IMG/VR virus record: IMGVR_UViG_3300027754_000045
Location: 89,851 to 153,850 of that record
Reading direction: 5' to 3' (one strand)
From: a virus
Length of the DNA: 64,000 bases
Part shown: positions 36,207 to 44,590 of the stretch, in pieces
Layout of the letters: each line of letters opens with the position of its first letter
Numbering within the stretch: the first letter of the stretch is position 1
Notes under the pieces: generated by a model
What the model saw: only the letters and a program-made list of their open reading frames with translations
Told to the model about the DNA's origin: nothing
Databases searched by the model: none
Made by a program: the position numbers and the translations under genes

Positions 36207-38459
36207 TTATTTCTTTTTCTTCTTTCGTATTTCCAAATATGTTTTACATCCTTCACACCTTTGTGATGGATTTTTTGAAAATGGCGTATCGTTACTCAAT
36301 CTATCGGTTAATTCTGGAGTTCCTTCGAAACCAGCACCATGATCTTCGTGCATAGCTCTATTTTTATGAGCAGACATAGGCTCTAGGTTGTTTGTGTTAT
36401 TATTTTGTGGGTTTCCGTCTTTATGATTCACATCTATGCCGTCACCCTTTTTAACTTTGCCTAATTTTATCATTTTTCTTCGAGCAAGAACTCGTTTGCT
36501 TCTATTTTTTCTTTGTTTTGCTGATCCCTGATAATTATCATATTCTCTGCGATAATTTCTCTCGTTGAGTTCAGAAATAGAAAATTGCTCGTTAAGAATT
36601 TTAACGGCATCAAAACTAGTCATACAACCACTATTAACTTGTTGTGCGAAATAATCATTACAAAATAAATATGATTCCATAAGAGCATCTGCTCCACGTT
36701 GTATTAAATCTTCCGAATTTCCTTCTGGATCAAAAATCATTTTGACTGGAATATTAATTATTTGTTCTGATGGTGTTCCAGAATTAATAGTAATAGTATT
36801 TTCTGTATCAGAGTCTCCTGAATAAAAATCAGAATACGATAAAGGCTTGACGAATACTGCGTCTATTAATTCTAGTTCGAATATTTCTAAAAAACTTAAA
36901 GGCATACTAATATAATCTTTAATTTTTTCAATATCCATTACTACATCCAATGAACTTTCGTTGATTTGTGACATTTTTTGAAATAATGATTGTAGAAACC
37001 CATTACTAGCATTTTCTTTTTTTGAAAATTTCAAATGCAAATCTGTATCTTTTGATTTTGAAAAATCATTAACAAACTCTGCATTTAATGGAATAATTTT
37101 AGCATCAGTTCCGTCTTTATTTGCAGTCAACATAGCTTGAGCAGATCCTGGATTTCCTTCAAACTTTCCGTTTCCAGTTAAAAGTTCTTGTAAAAACATA
37201 GACTTTATGTTTATATTTTCGTTAATGTATTGTTCAAATAAATTAGCAGATGTATTTAAAAGTTGTTGCTGGCGATTACTAATAAAATCATTTTTCATTC
37301 TTTGTTTGTTTAACAACAAAGATCCTTGTTGAATTGTTGTGGATTGAGTTGGTTCTATAAAATTTTTAGAAAAATCAGAACGAAGATTTTCTACAAAATC
37401 TTTAATCATTAAACTAAAAGATTCAAACATTTCTCTAGGATCTATTAGAGACAGAGAAGTTGTTAGTGCAAACCCAGCTTCTCCTTTTATTCCTGGTCTC
37501 ATTTGTTCACCAATTTTAACAGAAATTCCTAAAGAATCTTCTTTTGACACACCAATAAGATTAATATTTCCTACAGATTCTGGAATATTCATACTATTCC
37601 ATAATTTACCAGTAGGATATGATGGTTCTGCTAAACTAAATTTCATATTAGCAGCTTCTGGGAATGTTTTAGAAATTTCCTTTACTATTCTTTCTATACA
37701 ACTACCTAAAGTTCTATTAGAATCAATTTCTTGTTGAAATTCGGTTGGTAGTTTCTTACCAGATAAATTATTCAAGGCATCAGGTAATAAAGAATTTATT
37801 TGATTGTAATCATGATCCCAATCAGGATATGTAGAAAATTCATCAGTAATTTCTTTTCCATTCTTTGGGGCACGAATATTTGGCGGAGGTGGCACAGATG
37901 CAGAAGATTCACTAGAAGATTTATCAGAAGATTTATCAGAAGATTTATCAGAAGAATCATCTTTTTTATTTTTTTCTATTTTGCCTAATATTTTTATAGA
38001 AGTTTTAGTATTAACAAAATTTTCCATACCAGAGTAATACGTTAGATCTCTTTTAGTAATATCGCCCTTGTCTACTTTTCCTATACGCCCTTTGATTACA
38101 GTATGAAGAGATTTATCAAAATCAGATTTTAAAATAATTTCTACTTTGTTGCTGTTATTGTTTTTTACAACAATAATTTGACTCATAATGTCTGTTTGTT
38201 TGTCTTGGCGACGACTTTCTTTTTTACGATTTCTTTCACGCTTAGCAGGATCAACTTCTGGTCTCATTCGTTGTTTTTCTGCTTTTAACGGAGTTCGTTT
38301 AGACTCTGCAGTTTCGTGTAAAGCCTTGAAGAAAGCTTCTTGTAATTTGTCTTGCGATTTAGTTGTTTTTGATTTATCGGGGAAAAGAATAGAAGATTCA
38401 GTTAAAAATTTAGAATATTCTTTAAAATTAAACCAAGATGGAAGATTATTTTTTAGCAC
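36207..38459 (-). CDS. Virion protein candidate with capsid-targeting N terminus and C-terminal HNH motif
   Basis: 750 residues from a GTG. FKEYSKFLTE|S at 12-22 fits a capsid-targeting and prohead protease site. A Ser/Asp/Lys-rich stretch with SSDKSSDKS repeats lies near 165-190; the middle is acidic and helical. Residues of about 635-720 contain YRREYDNYQGS followed by basic residues and D-V-N-H-K-D-G-N-P-Q-N-N, an HNH-type His-Me finger, then a CEGC pair near the end. A packaged nuclease or structural DNA-binding protein is inferred. A late CCTAAATA ends five bases before the GTG, so the message may be leaderless. Confidence 0.75.
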   Translation of the reverse strand: MLKNNLPSWFNFKEYSKFLTESSILFPDKSKTTKSQDKLQEAFFKALHETAESKRTPLKAEKQRMRPEVDPAKRERNRKKESRRQDKQTDIMSQIIVVKNNNSNKVEIILKSDFDKSLHTVIKGRIGKVDKGDITKRDLTYYSGMENFVNTKTSIKILGKIEKNKKDDSSDKSSDKSSDKSSSESSASVPPPPNIRAPKNGKEITDEFSTYPDWDHDYNQINSLLPDALNNLSGKKLPTEFQQEIDSNRTLGSCIERIVKEISKTFPEAANMKFSLAEPSYPTGKLWNSMNIPESVGNINLIGVSKEDSLGISVKIGEQMRPGIKGEAGFALTTSLSLIDPREMFESFSLMIKDFVENLRSDFSKNFIEPTQSTTIQQGSLLLNKQRMKNDFISNRQQQLLNTSANLFEQYINENINIKSMFLQELLTGNGKFEGNPGSAQAMLTANKDGTDAKIIPLNAEFVNDFSKSKDTDLHLKFSKKENASNGFLQSLFQKMSQINESSLDVVMDIEKIKDYISMPLSFLEIFELELIDAVFVKPLSYSDFYSGDSDTENTITINSGTPSEQIINIPVKMIFDPEGNSEDLIQRGADALMESYLFCNDYFAQQVNSGCMTSFDAVKILNEQFSISELNERNYRREYDNYQGSAKQRKNRSKRVLARRKMIKLGKVKKGDGIDVNHKDGNPQNNNTNNLEPMSAHKNRAMHEDHGAGFEGTPELTDRLSNDTPFSKNPSQRCEGCKTYLEIRKKKKK

Positions 38460-38464
38460 TAATC

Positions 38465-38472
38465 TATTTAGG
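38465..38472 (-). promoter_or_regulatory. Late promoter octamer CCTAAATA at a leaderless start
   Basis: Minus-strand CCTAAATA, then GATTA and the GTG at 38459. The octamer overlaps the stop codon of the upstream gene. No Shine-Dalgarno separates it from the GTG. Confidence 0.5.
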
Positions 38473-38857
38473 GTTTTTTTGGTTTGTCTTCAGAACCCAG
38501 GGACTCTATAGTAAACCCCTTAAACTGCTTTCTTTTGCCAGAAGAAACCTCCCACATAGCAGAACTATTTAGATTGTGCTGAGTACAAAACCTTTCAAAA
38601 TTATCAGTAATATATTTAATGCCTTCTTTGTCGGTAAAAACGTAAATTTTTCTTGGTTTTTGTCGGTCCGTCTCTTTTCTGTGGAAAAATTGAATATTAA
38701 TATTCACCATAGAGTTCCAAAACCAATGCTTTCCACGAGTTTCCCATCTTCCGCCGTGCTTGGCAAGAAGTTTTGCTCGGTTCTGAGCACCTTTAGAATT
38801 TCCATTAAACATGGCCCATTCTCGTGAATTTTGTTTATTTATGTTGTCCAAATTCAT
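38468..38857 (-). CDS. DNA-binding protein with NUMOD1-like module
   Basis: 129 residues. The C-terminal half reads ITDNFERFCTQHNLNSSAMWEVSSGKRKQFKGFTIE, the helix-turn-helix arrangement of NUMOD1-type modules attached to homing endonucleases. The N-terminal half (NSREWAMFNGNSKGAQN) may be a second module. No nuclease core is visible, so it could be a remnant or a regulator. AAGGAA precedes the ATG. It overlaps the PD-(D/E)XK gene by 23 bases. Confidence 0.65.
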   Translation of the reverse strand: MNLDNINKQNSREWAMFNGNSKGAQNRAKLLAKHGGRWETRGKHWFWNSMVNINIQFFHRKETDRQKPRKIYVFTDKEGIKYITDNFERFCTQHNLNSSAMWEVSSGKRKQFKGFTIESLGSEDKPKKP

Positions 38858-39482
38858 AATGTTCCTTCCATTCTACAATAGCAGCCTTTAGTGTGTCTTT
38901 ATAATCATTAATGTTCTTTTTGAATACTTGAACTTCGCCTTCGTCACAAGAGATAAGAATAACAAGCTGGTCAACTTTCTGACCAGTCATTTCTTCCCAC
39001 ATGATTGCGTATGCTGTTCCTTGAAGAAAATAATTTTCAATATCTTTTTCTTGCTTTGGTCTGGTGCTGCCTTTGAAGTCTATAATACTCAAGACTCCAT
39101 CATACTCTGCCACACAGTCTGTTCGACCAGCCAAACCTAATGATTTGCTCCACAAAAAAGATTCCACACCACGAATATTATCAATCTTGTCTATTTCTGG
39201 CTGAATCTGGTAGAACAAGTCAAGAGTGTAAGGATCAACAGACTTGGTGCATTCTGGAGTATTGAGCACATAAGACTCTAGCAGAGAATGCAGACGCACA
39301 CCACGATTAACTGTTCGTCGAGCCTCTTTCGGATTGTTCTTTCTCCATTGTGCAAAGAACTGAGTTTTTTTCCAGCCAACCACGCTGGTCACACTGGGAA
39401 ATGTGCCGTCTGGTGTCTGATAAAAGCCGTCTATTCTTTCGCCTGTCGGTAGAGTCACTAGATCATGATTAAAATGTTTCAT
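38835..39482 (-). CDS. PD-(D/E)XK exonuclease (Cas4/RecB/MGME1-like)
   Basis: 215 residues. The active-site pattern is visible as a His in RLHSLLE, GLAGRTDCV with the motif II Asp near 119, IIDFKGS with Asp-x-Lys near 134-136, and QGTAYAIMWEE near 150. Such single-domain RecB-family nucleases act on DNA ends in recombination or repair. No Cys cluster is present, so it is not an iron-sulphur Cas4. The ATG at 39482 lacks a nearby Shine-Dalgarno (AAAGG is 13 bases upstream). Confidence 0.85.
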   Translation of the reverse strand: MKHFNHDLVTLPTGERIDGFYQTPDGTFPSVTSVVGWKKTQFFAQWRKNNPKEARRTVNRGVRLHSLLESYVLNTPECTKSVDPYTLDLFYQIQPEIDKIDNIRGVESFLWSKSLGLAGRTDCVAEYDGVLSIIDFKGSTRPKQEKDIENYFLQGTAYAIMWEEMTGQKVDQLVILISCDEGEVQVFKKNINDYKDTLKAAIVEWKEHYEFGQHK

Positions 39483-39498
39483 AATATAAAATTAACCT

Positions 39499-39810
39499 TT
39501 AGTTTAAGCCTTGAATCCAGAGACCAGTTGTGACACCAGTAAGATTATAACTCTTTATAATTGACGGAAATAACGTTTGACTAGTTGCAGGAAAATTACA
39601 AAATGCACTTACTCCGTCCATACCAGTAAAGGTAAGAGTAATACCACCAATAGTACTAATATTCAATCCTCTGTGTTGTGGCATGAATGGCTGCATGGTA
39701 ACACCGCCTCTTGTGGTGTATGTGCCTCCAGGAGTGAATCCTGCTGCGTGTGTATTACCATTATAGATGTTAAATATGTTTGAGTAACTTGGTTGTGAAA
39801 TTGGTTTCAT
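39499..39810 (-). CDS. Small structural-like hypothetical protein
   Basis: 103 residues rich in Gly, Thr, Asn and aromatic residues, with GGTYTTRGGVTMQPFMPQHRG and a C-terminal GLWIQGLN. Composition fits a beta-rich virion decoration or fibre-related protein. AAAGGAC precedes the ATG, and a late CATAAATA octamer lies upstream. No family recognised. Confidence 0.6.
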   Translation of the reverse strand: MKPISQPSYSNIFNIYNGNTHAAGFTPGGTYTTRGGVTMQPFMPQHRGLNISTIGGITLTFTGMDGVSAFCNFPATSQTLFPSIIKSYNLTGVTTGLWIQGLN

Positions 39811-39825
39811 TGTTGTCCTTTAGTG

Positions 39826-39833
39826 TATTTATG
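39826..39833 (-). promoter_or_regulatory. Late promoter octamer CATAAATA
   Basis: Minus-strand CATAAATA 15 bases before the ATG at 39810, with AAAGGAC in the leader. Confidence 0.5.
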
Positions 39834-42303
39834 TAGATTTTTTGCCAGCCATTAAGCGTTTAAAATAATTTGTTATATCCGAACCTTTACCGTCATATAC
39901 TCGAAAATTCTTTTTTCCGAATACTGCTCGTCGAATTCCTTGGATGCTTTTTGCAAATATTTCTAGTTTCTTGCCGTCTTGCACTACAACAACTTTATAC
40001 TGTTGTTTCTTAGCACGATTTTGAACTGCAGTCTTAGTATTTAAAGTACCTGAACGAGATTCGTTTACATTAAGAATATAATCATTGTATTTTAAGTTAT
40101 TTTGTTGATCATAAAAAGGATTAGCACGAGCAACAGAAGCTCCATATCGTTCTGTTGGTGCATAACTATCGGAAGACGGAGCATCTGGCAATACGCTACC
40201 ATCAGCCCATTGAAACTTTGATTTAGTTTTTTCGTCAGGTTTTGCCAAAATCTTTTCGTCAGTTTTTGTTGTAGTTTTTGCTGGAATCTTTTTGTCAGTC
40301 TTTGTTTCAGTCTTTGTTTCAACCTTTGCTAATGCTCCAGTCTTTGCTTTTGGTGCAGTCTTTGTTGCTAAATCAGTAATAGTCTTTGCTGCTAAATCAG
40401 TATTAGTTGGTGGAGCTGTGGTAGTCGTTGGTAAAGTAATTGGTGCAGGTTTTAAAGGAATAGTAGGAACTACACGAGTTGGTGGAGTTGTTGGTAAAGT
40501 AATTGGATCTAAAGGACTCTTCGTTATAGGATATACGGTAGGAGTTGTTGGTGTTTCAAATTTATTTGGTTCCATTTCTTTTACTGGACGACTAGTTGGT
40601 TCTGCCTGTTTTGGTAATTTTTTATCTAACCAAAGAAAAATATCTTTAAGTGGATTAGATTTTAATTTTTCTTTTTCTAATACTGTGCTACCACTTTTAA
40701 CAACTTCCTTGTCTACTGCTTTTAAAAATGAATTTAAAAACTGTTCTTGAATAGTTTGTAATTCTGGTTTCAACATTCTTATTCTTTGTTTTTCGTCTTC
40801 GGATTTTTCGGGTACTTGCATATTAGAAGGAACTAATTTTTGTAATCCAGATGTAGCTGCTTTACCTATATTTTGCGGAGTAGGAATACTTTTTGCTGCT
40901 TTTTTCTTTAGTTCTTCTCTATCTTCTGGAGACATATCATGGTAAGCACTGGCTGCGTCTAGTGCTACACCAATAGGCAGTCCTACTACAGGAATTGGAG
41001 AAATAACAGAAGATGCTGCATCTAATCCTGCTCCATAAGGATCTCCTGCTAGAGCTTTTTGGCCAGCACCGTATAATCCTCCTACTATAAGACCTGCTCC
41101 TACCACAGGAGCAAATTTTCCAATTTTAGCACCGATTTGACCAGCAACTTTCATTGCATTCGGAGCAACTTTAGTTGCAACTTTAGAAACAAGTGGCGAA
41201 ACAACTTTAGTTGCGGCTAATTCTCCTCCATACATCGCCGCCATATCAACACCCATTTTTGGTAATGTGTCCATATCTTTTGTAAAAGGTTCAGCAAGAT
41301 GAAGACCACCAACCCAACCAAGTGTACGAGCTAATGTTGGGTTATGCCTTAATTCATACCCTCTATTTCGTGTTAAAGCAGCACCTTCTGGTGCCCAAGG
41401 CATTATATTTTTCATCATCCCCAAACTCACAGTTCCTGCTTTTCCACCAACCAATGCTCCCGCAACTTCTCCTGGAATTTCAGTTGTTAAACCAGGTCCA
41501 AAATATTCTTTTGCCAGATCTCTGCCTATTTGTGAGCCAATAATTGCAGGAGCTGAATTTATAAGACCTTTTCCTAAAGTATAAGGAGATTTTACTACAG
41601 CTTTAACTACAGTACCAGCAGAAGGCATATTCCAAGAAGGAGTAGTAATTTTTTCTCCAACAGGCTTTACAGATTCTGGTGGTACTTGTGTCTTTTGTGC
41701 TTCAGGTCTAACTCTTTCTCGTTTATTTGCTTCTTGCCAATCTGCGGCTTTTTGTTGTTCTGCAGCTTTTGCTGCTTGTGCTTGTCTAATTCTTTCTTGT
41801 CTAGATGCTTCTTGTTGAGCAGAATTTCTTTTTCCTGCTTCTTGTTGAGCAGTTTTCATTTTTTCTGCAGTAGAAGCGTTTTGTGCTGCTTCTGCGGCTG
41901 TTCGCTCTGCGTTTGCTCGTTCTCCCTTTTTTCCAGCAGCATTATCCTTTTTTGCTGCTTGTGCCCTAGCATATCGGTCTCGTATTTTATCTGCATTGCC
42001 TGGAGCACCCTTTATTAATTCTTCAATATCTTTGGGAGAAGCATTATTAAAATAAGCATCTCCAGCATCTTGTTCATTAATAATCTTTTTAGACAACCAA
42101 GTAATATCATTACTAGTAATTAAACGATTTTCGATTAGTATGTCTGAAATATTAAGCAATACTATATCATTTTCATTAATTAAATTAATAAATTCACCGA
42201 TAGTAGGATAACAGCCATACGACTGTTTCCAGTTGTTGGCTGCTTCATTCAAAATTGATTTAATTTTCCAGGTTTGTTTTATCTGATTATACTTATCGCT
42301 CAT
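39829..42303 (-). CDS. Large internal virion protein candidate with glycine-rich hydrophobic core
   Basis: 824 residues. WKIKSILNE|A at 12-21 fits a prohead protease-type targeting peptide. An Ala/Lys/Gln/Arg-rich coiled region spans about 95-210. Residues of about 230-450 form a Gly/Ala-rich, alternately hydrophobic region (for example GKFAPVVGAGLIVGGLYGAG) that could insert in membranes. A Pro/Thr/Lys repeat linker (ITLPTT, TKTETKT) and a basic C-terminal domain follow. The pattern suits a head protein ejected with DNA that helps it cross the envelope; this is inference. A perfect TATAAATA ends six bases before the ATG. Confidence 0.7.
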   Translation of the reverse strand: MSDKYNQIKQTWKIKSILNEAANNWKQSYGCYPTIGEFINLINENDIVLLNISDILIENRLITSNDITWLSKKIINEQDAGDAYFNNASPKDIEELIKGAPGNADKIRDRYARAQAAKKDNAAGKKGERANAERTAAEAAQNASTAEKMKTAQQEAGKRNSAQQEASRQERIRQAQAAKAAEQQKAADWQEANKRERVRPEAQKTQVPPESVKPVGEKITTPSWNMPSAGTVVKAVVKSPYTLGKGLINSAPAIIGSQIGRDLAKEYFGPGLTTEIPGEVAGALVGGKAGTVSLGMMKNIMPWAPEGAALTRNRGYELRHNPTLARTLGWVGGLHLAEPFTKDMDTLPKMGVDMAAMYGGELAATKVVSPLVSKVATKVAPNAMKVAGQIGAKIGKFAPVVGAGLIVGGLYGAGQKALAGDPYGAGLDAASSVISPIPVVGLPIGVALDAASAYHDMSPEDREELKKKAAKSIPTPQNIGKAATSGLQKLVPSNMQVPEKSEDEKQRIRMLKPELQTIQEQFLNSFLKAVDKEVVKSGSTVLEKEKLKSNPLKDIFLWLDKKLPKQAEPTSRPVKEMEPNKFETPTTPTVYPITKSPLDPITLPTTPPTRVVPTIPLKPAPITLPTTTTAPPTNTDLAAKTITDLATKTAPKAKTGALAKVETKTETKTDKKIPAKTTTKTDEKILAKPDEKTKSKFQWADGSVLPDAPSSDSYAPTERYGASVARANPFYDQQNNLKYNDYILNVNESRSGTLNTKTAVQNRAKKQQYKVVVVQDGKKLEIFAKSIQGIRRAVFGKKNFRVYDGKGSDITNYFKRLMAGKKST

Positions 42304-42309
42304 AATAAG

Positions 42310-42317
42310 TATTTATA
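42310..42317 (-). promoter_or_regulatory. T4-type late promoter octamer TATAAATA at a leaderless start
   Basis: Perfect minus-strand TATAAATA, then CTTATT and the ATG at 42303. Transcription should begin on the start codon. Confidence 0.6.
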
Positions 42318-42322
42318 ATAGA

Positions 42323-42892
42323 TTACTTTGCAGGTAATACAAACCGAACACTCCAATACCACATCGGGTTTCCGTTACCAAACAGCATCCAATCCTCGAT
42401 TTTCAGGGGATCGTAACTGCGCCAAATGCCTGTTCGCATATCCACAGTAAACACTTTGCCTGTGCCGCCAAGTTTATGCCAGACAGCCAGACTTTGAGGT
42501 GTTTGTTGTGCGTCGCTCAATACTGTAACCCCCTGTTGCGACATCCAATTATACAGATTAGGGGCAATGTCGTGACCAATCCAGTCACCATGCACTCGAA
42601 TCATGTCTACCGCATACACACGGCGACTCCAAGGCAACACAATAGGTGCGCTAACAAACTTGGCGTATGCCACCGTCTTGCCGTTCACCGAGCATTTGAC
42701 AATCATGCCGTTACCTTGCTCTGTGGCAATCTTCTTGGTGCTGACCTCTACTGGAAAATTAGCAGCGTCAGGCAGGCGACTATTTGTCCAAAATGCTTTT
42801 TGGCACTTCCTGTCCCATGTATGCCCCTTCACGGCATTTTCAAGTTTTGTATTGTGGTCCGAGTTAATAACGATATGCGGTGTTAAAATCAT
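42323..42892 (-). CDS. GNAT-like acetyltransferase fold protein
   Basis: 189 residues. The segment VYAVDMIRVHGDWIGHDIAPNLYNWM followed by VTVLSDAQQTPQSLAVWHKLG matches the acetyl-CoA binding and following motifs of GNAT-type phage proteins, though the usual pyrophosphate loop Gly pattern is weak. Substrate unknown; T4-like phages use such proteins to modify host factors. It is transcribed from a consensus sigma-70 promoter placed so that the start codon is the predicted first transcribed base. Confidence 0.6.
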   Translation of the reverse strand: MILTPHIVINSDHNTKLENAVKGHTWDRKCQKAFWTNSRLPDAANFPVEVSTKKIATEQGNGMIVKCSVNGKTVAYAKFVSAPIVLPWSRRVYAVDMIRVHGDWIGHDIAPNLYNWMSQQGVTVLSDAQQTPQSLAVWHKLGGTGKVFTVDMRTGIWRSYDPLKIEDWMLFGNGNPMWYWSVRFVLPAK

Positions 42893-42898
42893 ACTGTA

Positions 42899-42926
42899 AT
42901 TATACCTTATAATTGTGGAATGTCAA
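42899..42926 (-). promoter_or_regulatory. Perfect sigma-70 promoter (TTGACA-16-TATAAT), leaderless geometry
   Basis: TTGACA at 42926-42921 and TATAAT at 42904-42899 on the minus strand are both perfect. The A of the ATG (42892) lies seven bases after the -10, the normal distance to the transcription start. The -35 lies inside the end of the upstream gene. Confidence 0.8.
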
Positions 42927-43581
42927 ATAGATTAGGTGAAGAATTTTGAATATTGTTTATTTGTTCTTGCATTTCATTTATTTCTCTATTTAATGCAATT
43001 ACTGCTCTAACATCCAATTCAGGATAAGAAATAATACCATACTCAACAGCCTCTATTTTTTTTTCTAAAGCACATATACAGGCTTCTTTAAAAGATGAAA
43101 ATGTTTTAGAATATTCTTTATTGGGTGTAATGGTTACTCTAACTCTATATTTTCCATTATAAGTTGAACCGACACCTTCTGGTAGGTGTAAATTAGATTT
43201 TTTCTTACATCCATGACCAAAAATACTATTAATAGCCTGTGGTATAAAACAACAGGTATTGGGACCGTAAATCTTATTACCCTTAACCAACAAATCTTTA
43301 TCTAATTCTAATCCTTCCCACTTTTGATTCTCCATCCAAAGGCGAAATTTAGAAAAATAACGCCATTCTGGACATACAGAACATCCAATATAAGTTGGTC
43401 TTGTTTTATGATAACGAGATGAATAACATCTTTTTAACATACCTTCCCATTTTGCATAAAATTGACATCTCCAAATAATTTTATTATTTCTTTTTGTTAT
43501 AGTATTATAATCGGAATCATTAAGCCCAACACCATAAACTAAGGATCTCCTACTCAAAGAACTTTTACTTGCAAGTTTCAT
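42907..43581 (-). CDS. HNH/AP2-like homing endonuclease family protein
   Basis: 224 residues. W..MLKRCYSSRYHKTRPTYIGCSVCPEW, then LDKDLLVKGNKIYGPNTCCFIPQAIN, resemble the N-terminal and His-Me finger parts of phage HNH-type proteins. A following GVGSTYNGKYRVRVTITPNKEYSKTF resembles an AP2-like three-stranded DNA-binding domain. A canonical HNH triad is not obvious, so catalysis is unproven. TAGGAAA precedes the ATG. One copy of the TTACGATSATCGTAA palindrome lies 18 bases upstream, suggesting regulation. Confidence 0.7.
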   Translation of the reverse strand: MKLASKSSLSRRSLVYGVGLNDSDYNTITKRNNKIIWRCQFYAKWEGMLKRCYSSRYHKTRPTYIGCSVCPEWRYFSKFRLWMENQKWEGLELDKDLLVKGNKIYGPNTCCFIPQAINSIFGHGCKKKSNLHLPEGVGSTYNGKYRVRVTITPNKEYSKTFSSFKEACICALEKKIEAVEYGIISYPELDVRAVIALNREINEMQEQINNIQNSSPNLFDIPQL

Positions 43582-43598
43582 CTATATTTCCTATTCAT

Positions 43599-43613
43599 TT
43601 ACGATGATCGTAA
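43599..43613. promoter_or_regulatory. Isolated palindromic operator TTACGATGATCGTAA
   Basis: A 15-bp palindrome identical in its arms to those of the tandem array downstream. It sits between the -10-like AT-rich sequence and the ribosome-binding site of the HNH/AP2-like gene, where a bound dimer would block transcription. Confidence 0.7.
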
Positions 43614-43626
43614 TATAATTATATTA

Positions 43627-43800
43627 TTAAAAATTATTTTTACGCTTCCTGTCATACCTGTTATTTTTTTCAGCAGGAGTCAATTTAGCAAGTTCACTTC
43701 CGTACCATCGGAAAAACCATAATCTTTCTTTTTGTTTATTTGAAAGTTTTTTTACTGGAGGCTTTTTACCCATATTTTTGAGTTGTTTATTTGGTTCCAT
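43627..43800 (-). CDS. Small basic protein
   Basis: 57 residues, strongly Lys/Arg-rich (KKPPVKKLSNKQKERLWFF, KNNRYDRKRKN). AAGGA seven bases before the ATG at 43800 decides the start; an upstream in-frame ATG at 43830 would fall inside the first palindrome of the array. It lies directly downstream of six operator copies, so it could be the regulator or the regulated product. Function unknown. Confidence 0.55.
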   Translation of the reverse strand: MEPNKQLKNMGKKPPVKKLSNKQKERLWFFRWYGSELAKLTPAEKNNRYDRKRKNNF

Positions 43801-43820
43801 AATCAAATCCTTGTATTCAT

Positions 43821-43976
43821 TTACGATCATCGTAATATAATCAAACCCTTACGATCATCGTAATATAATCAAACTCTTTACGATCATCGTAATATAATCA
43901 TACCCTTACGACCATCGTAATATAATCATACCCTTACGACCATCGTAATATAATCATACCCTTACGACCATCGTAA
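43821..43976. repeat. Six-copy 28-bp tandem palindrome array (operator or iteron-like)
   Basis: TTACGAYCATCGTAA starts at 43821, 43849, 43878, 43906, 43934 and 43962, so the period is 28 bp, once 29. Each pair is joined by TATAATCAAACCC or TATAATCATACCC. The spacers are repeats themselves, so this is not a CRISPR array. A seventh copy lies at 43599-43613. Candidate functions are a multi-operator control region or a replication origin with iterons. Confidence 0.9.
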
Positions 43977-43980
43977 ACCA

Positions 43981-44280
43981 TTAGTGCCACTTACGACCCT
44001 TCATACCATTATAACGGTCAAACTTATGGTGGCTGCTCTCAGGCGTAGCCGCCTTCATACGAGTCATAAGTTCACTCCACCGCCCACCAGTCATCTTGTC
44101 GGGTGTCAGGTTATGATCTGCCCCTAGTTGTGGCGTACAATCAGCCCAAGACTTGTGGACGCATTTCCTAGCCTTACATTTTGGGCAGGGTTGTTTCAGC
44201 GGTAATTCAGAGTTTGCCATCGTCTGGAAATCTTCCCAAATATGTTGGCATTTACGGCATTCATAATTATAATTCGGCAT
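43981..44280 (-). CDS. FmdB-type zinc ribbon protein
   Basis: 99 residues. MPNYNYECRKCQHIWEDFQ and CPKCKARKC form the two-Cys-pair zinc ribbon of the FmdB family, usually about 70-110 residues and suspected of regulatory or nucleic acid-binding roles. The remaining 45 residues are polar (KMTGGRWSELM). A TATATAC element lies just before the ATG, with no Shine-Dalgarno. The gene ends four bases from the tandem palindrome array. Confidence 0.8.
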   Translation of the reverse strand: MPNYNYECRKCQHIWEDFQTMANSELPLKQPCPKCKARKCVHKSWADCTPQLGADHNLTPDKMTGGRWSELMTRMKAATPESSHHKFDRYNGMKGRKWH

Positions 44281-44590
44281 GATGTATATATCTGTTCTTG
44301 TGGGAAATCTTTAGAGAACTAAGACCCATAACAAACATACATCCGATAACGCAAAAGTCAAGGGGAACTAACCACGAATTTTATGGGACGCTGCGTCAAC
44401 TATCAACAATCGCCGACCCCAGAGCGCAGCCGTCTGGACGCAGGGCAAGCAGAACCAAGTTATATTAATATATCCAACAGCACCCCCCTGAAGCCTTCGA
44501 GCCATAGTAAACTCTAATTTTGAAGGAACTGGGAACTATATTAATATAGTTCAAATCTGTCCGTGAAATCTACCAGCAAGCCCGTGAAAA
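44281..44590. other. 310-bp intergenic region with TATATTAATATA palindromes
   Basis: No convincing gene on either strand. It holds TATATTAATATA at 44461-44472 and an 18-bp palindrome centred on the same sequence at 44534-44551. A further copy of the 12-mer lies at 47671-47682. CAACTATCAACAATCG near 44397 resembles the GACTATCAAC element of the right-end intergenic modules. Confidence 0.5.

Noticed and set aside
43821-43976. CRISPR-like array
   Set aside because: Repeats are contiguous 28-bp units whose linking segments are themselves repeated; there are no unique spacers and no cas genes.
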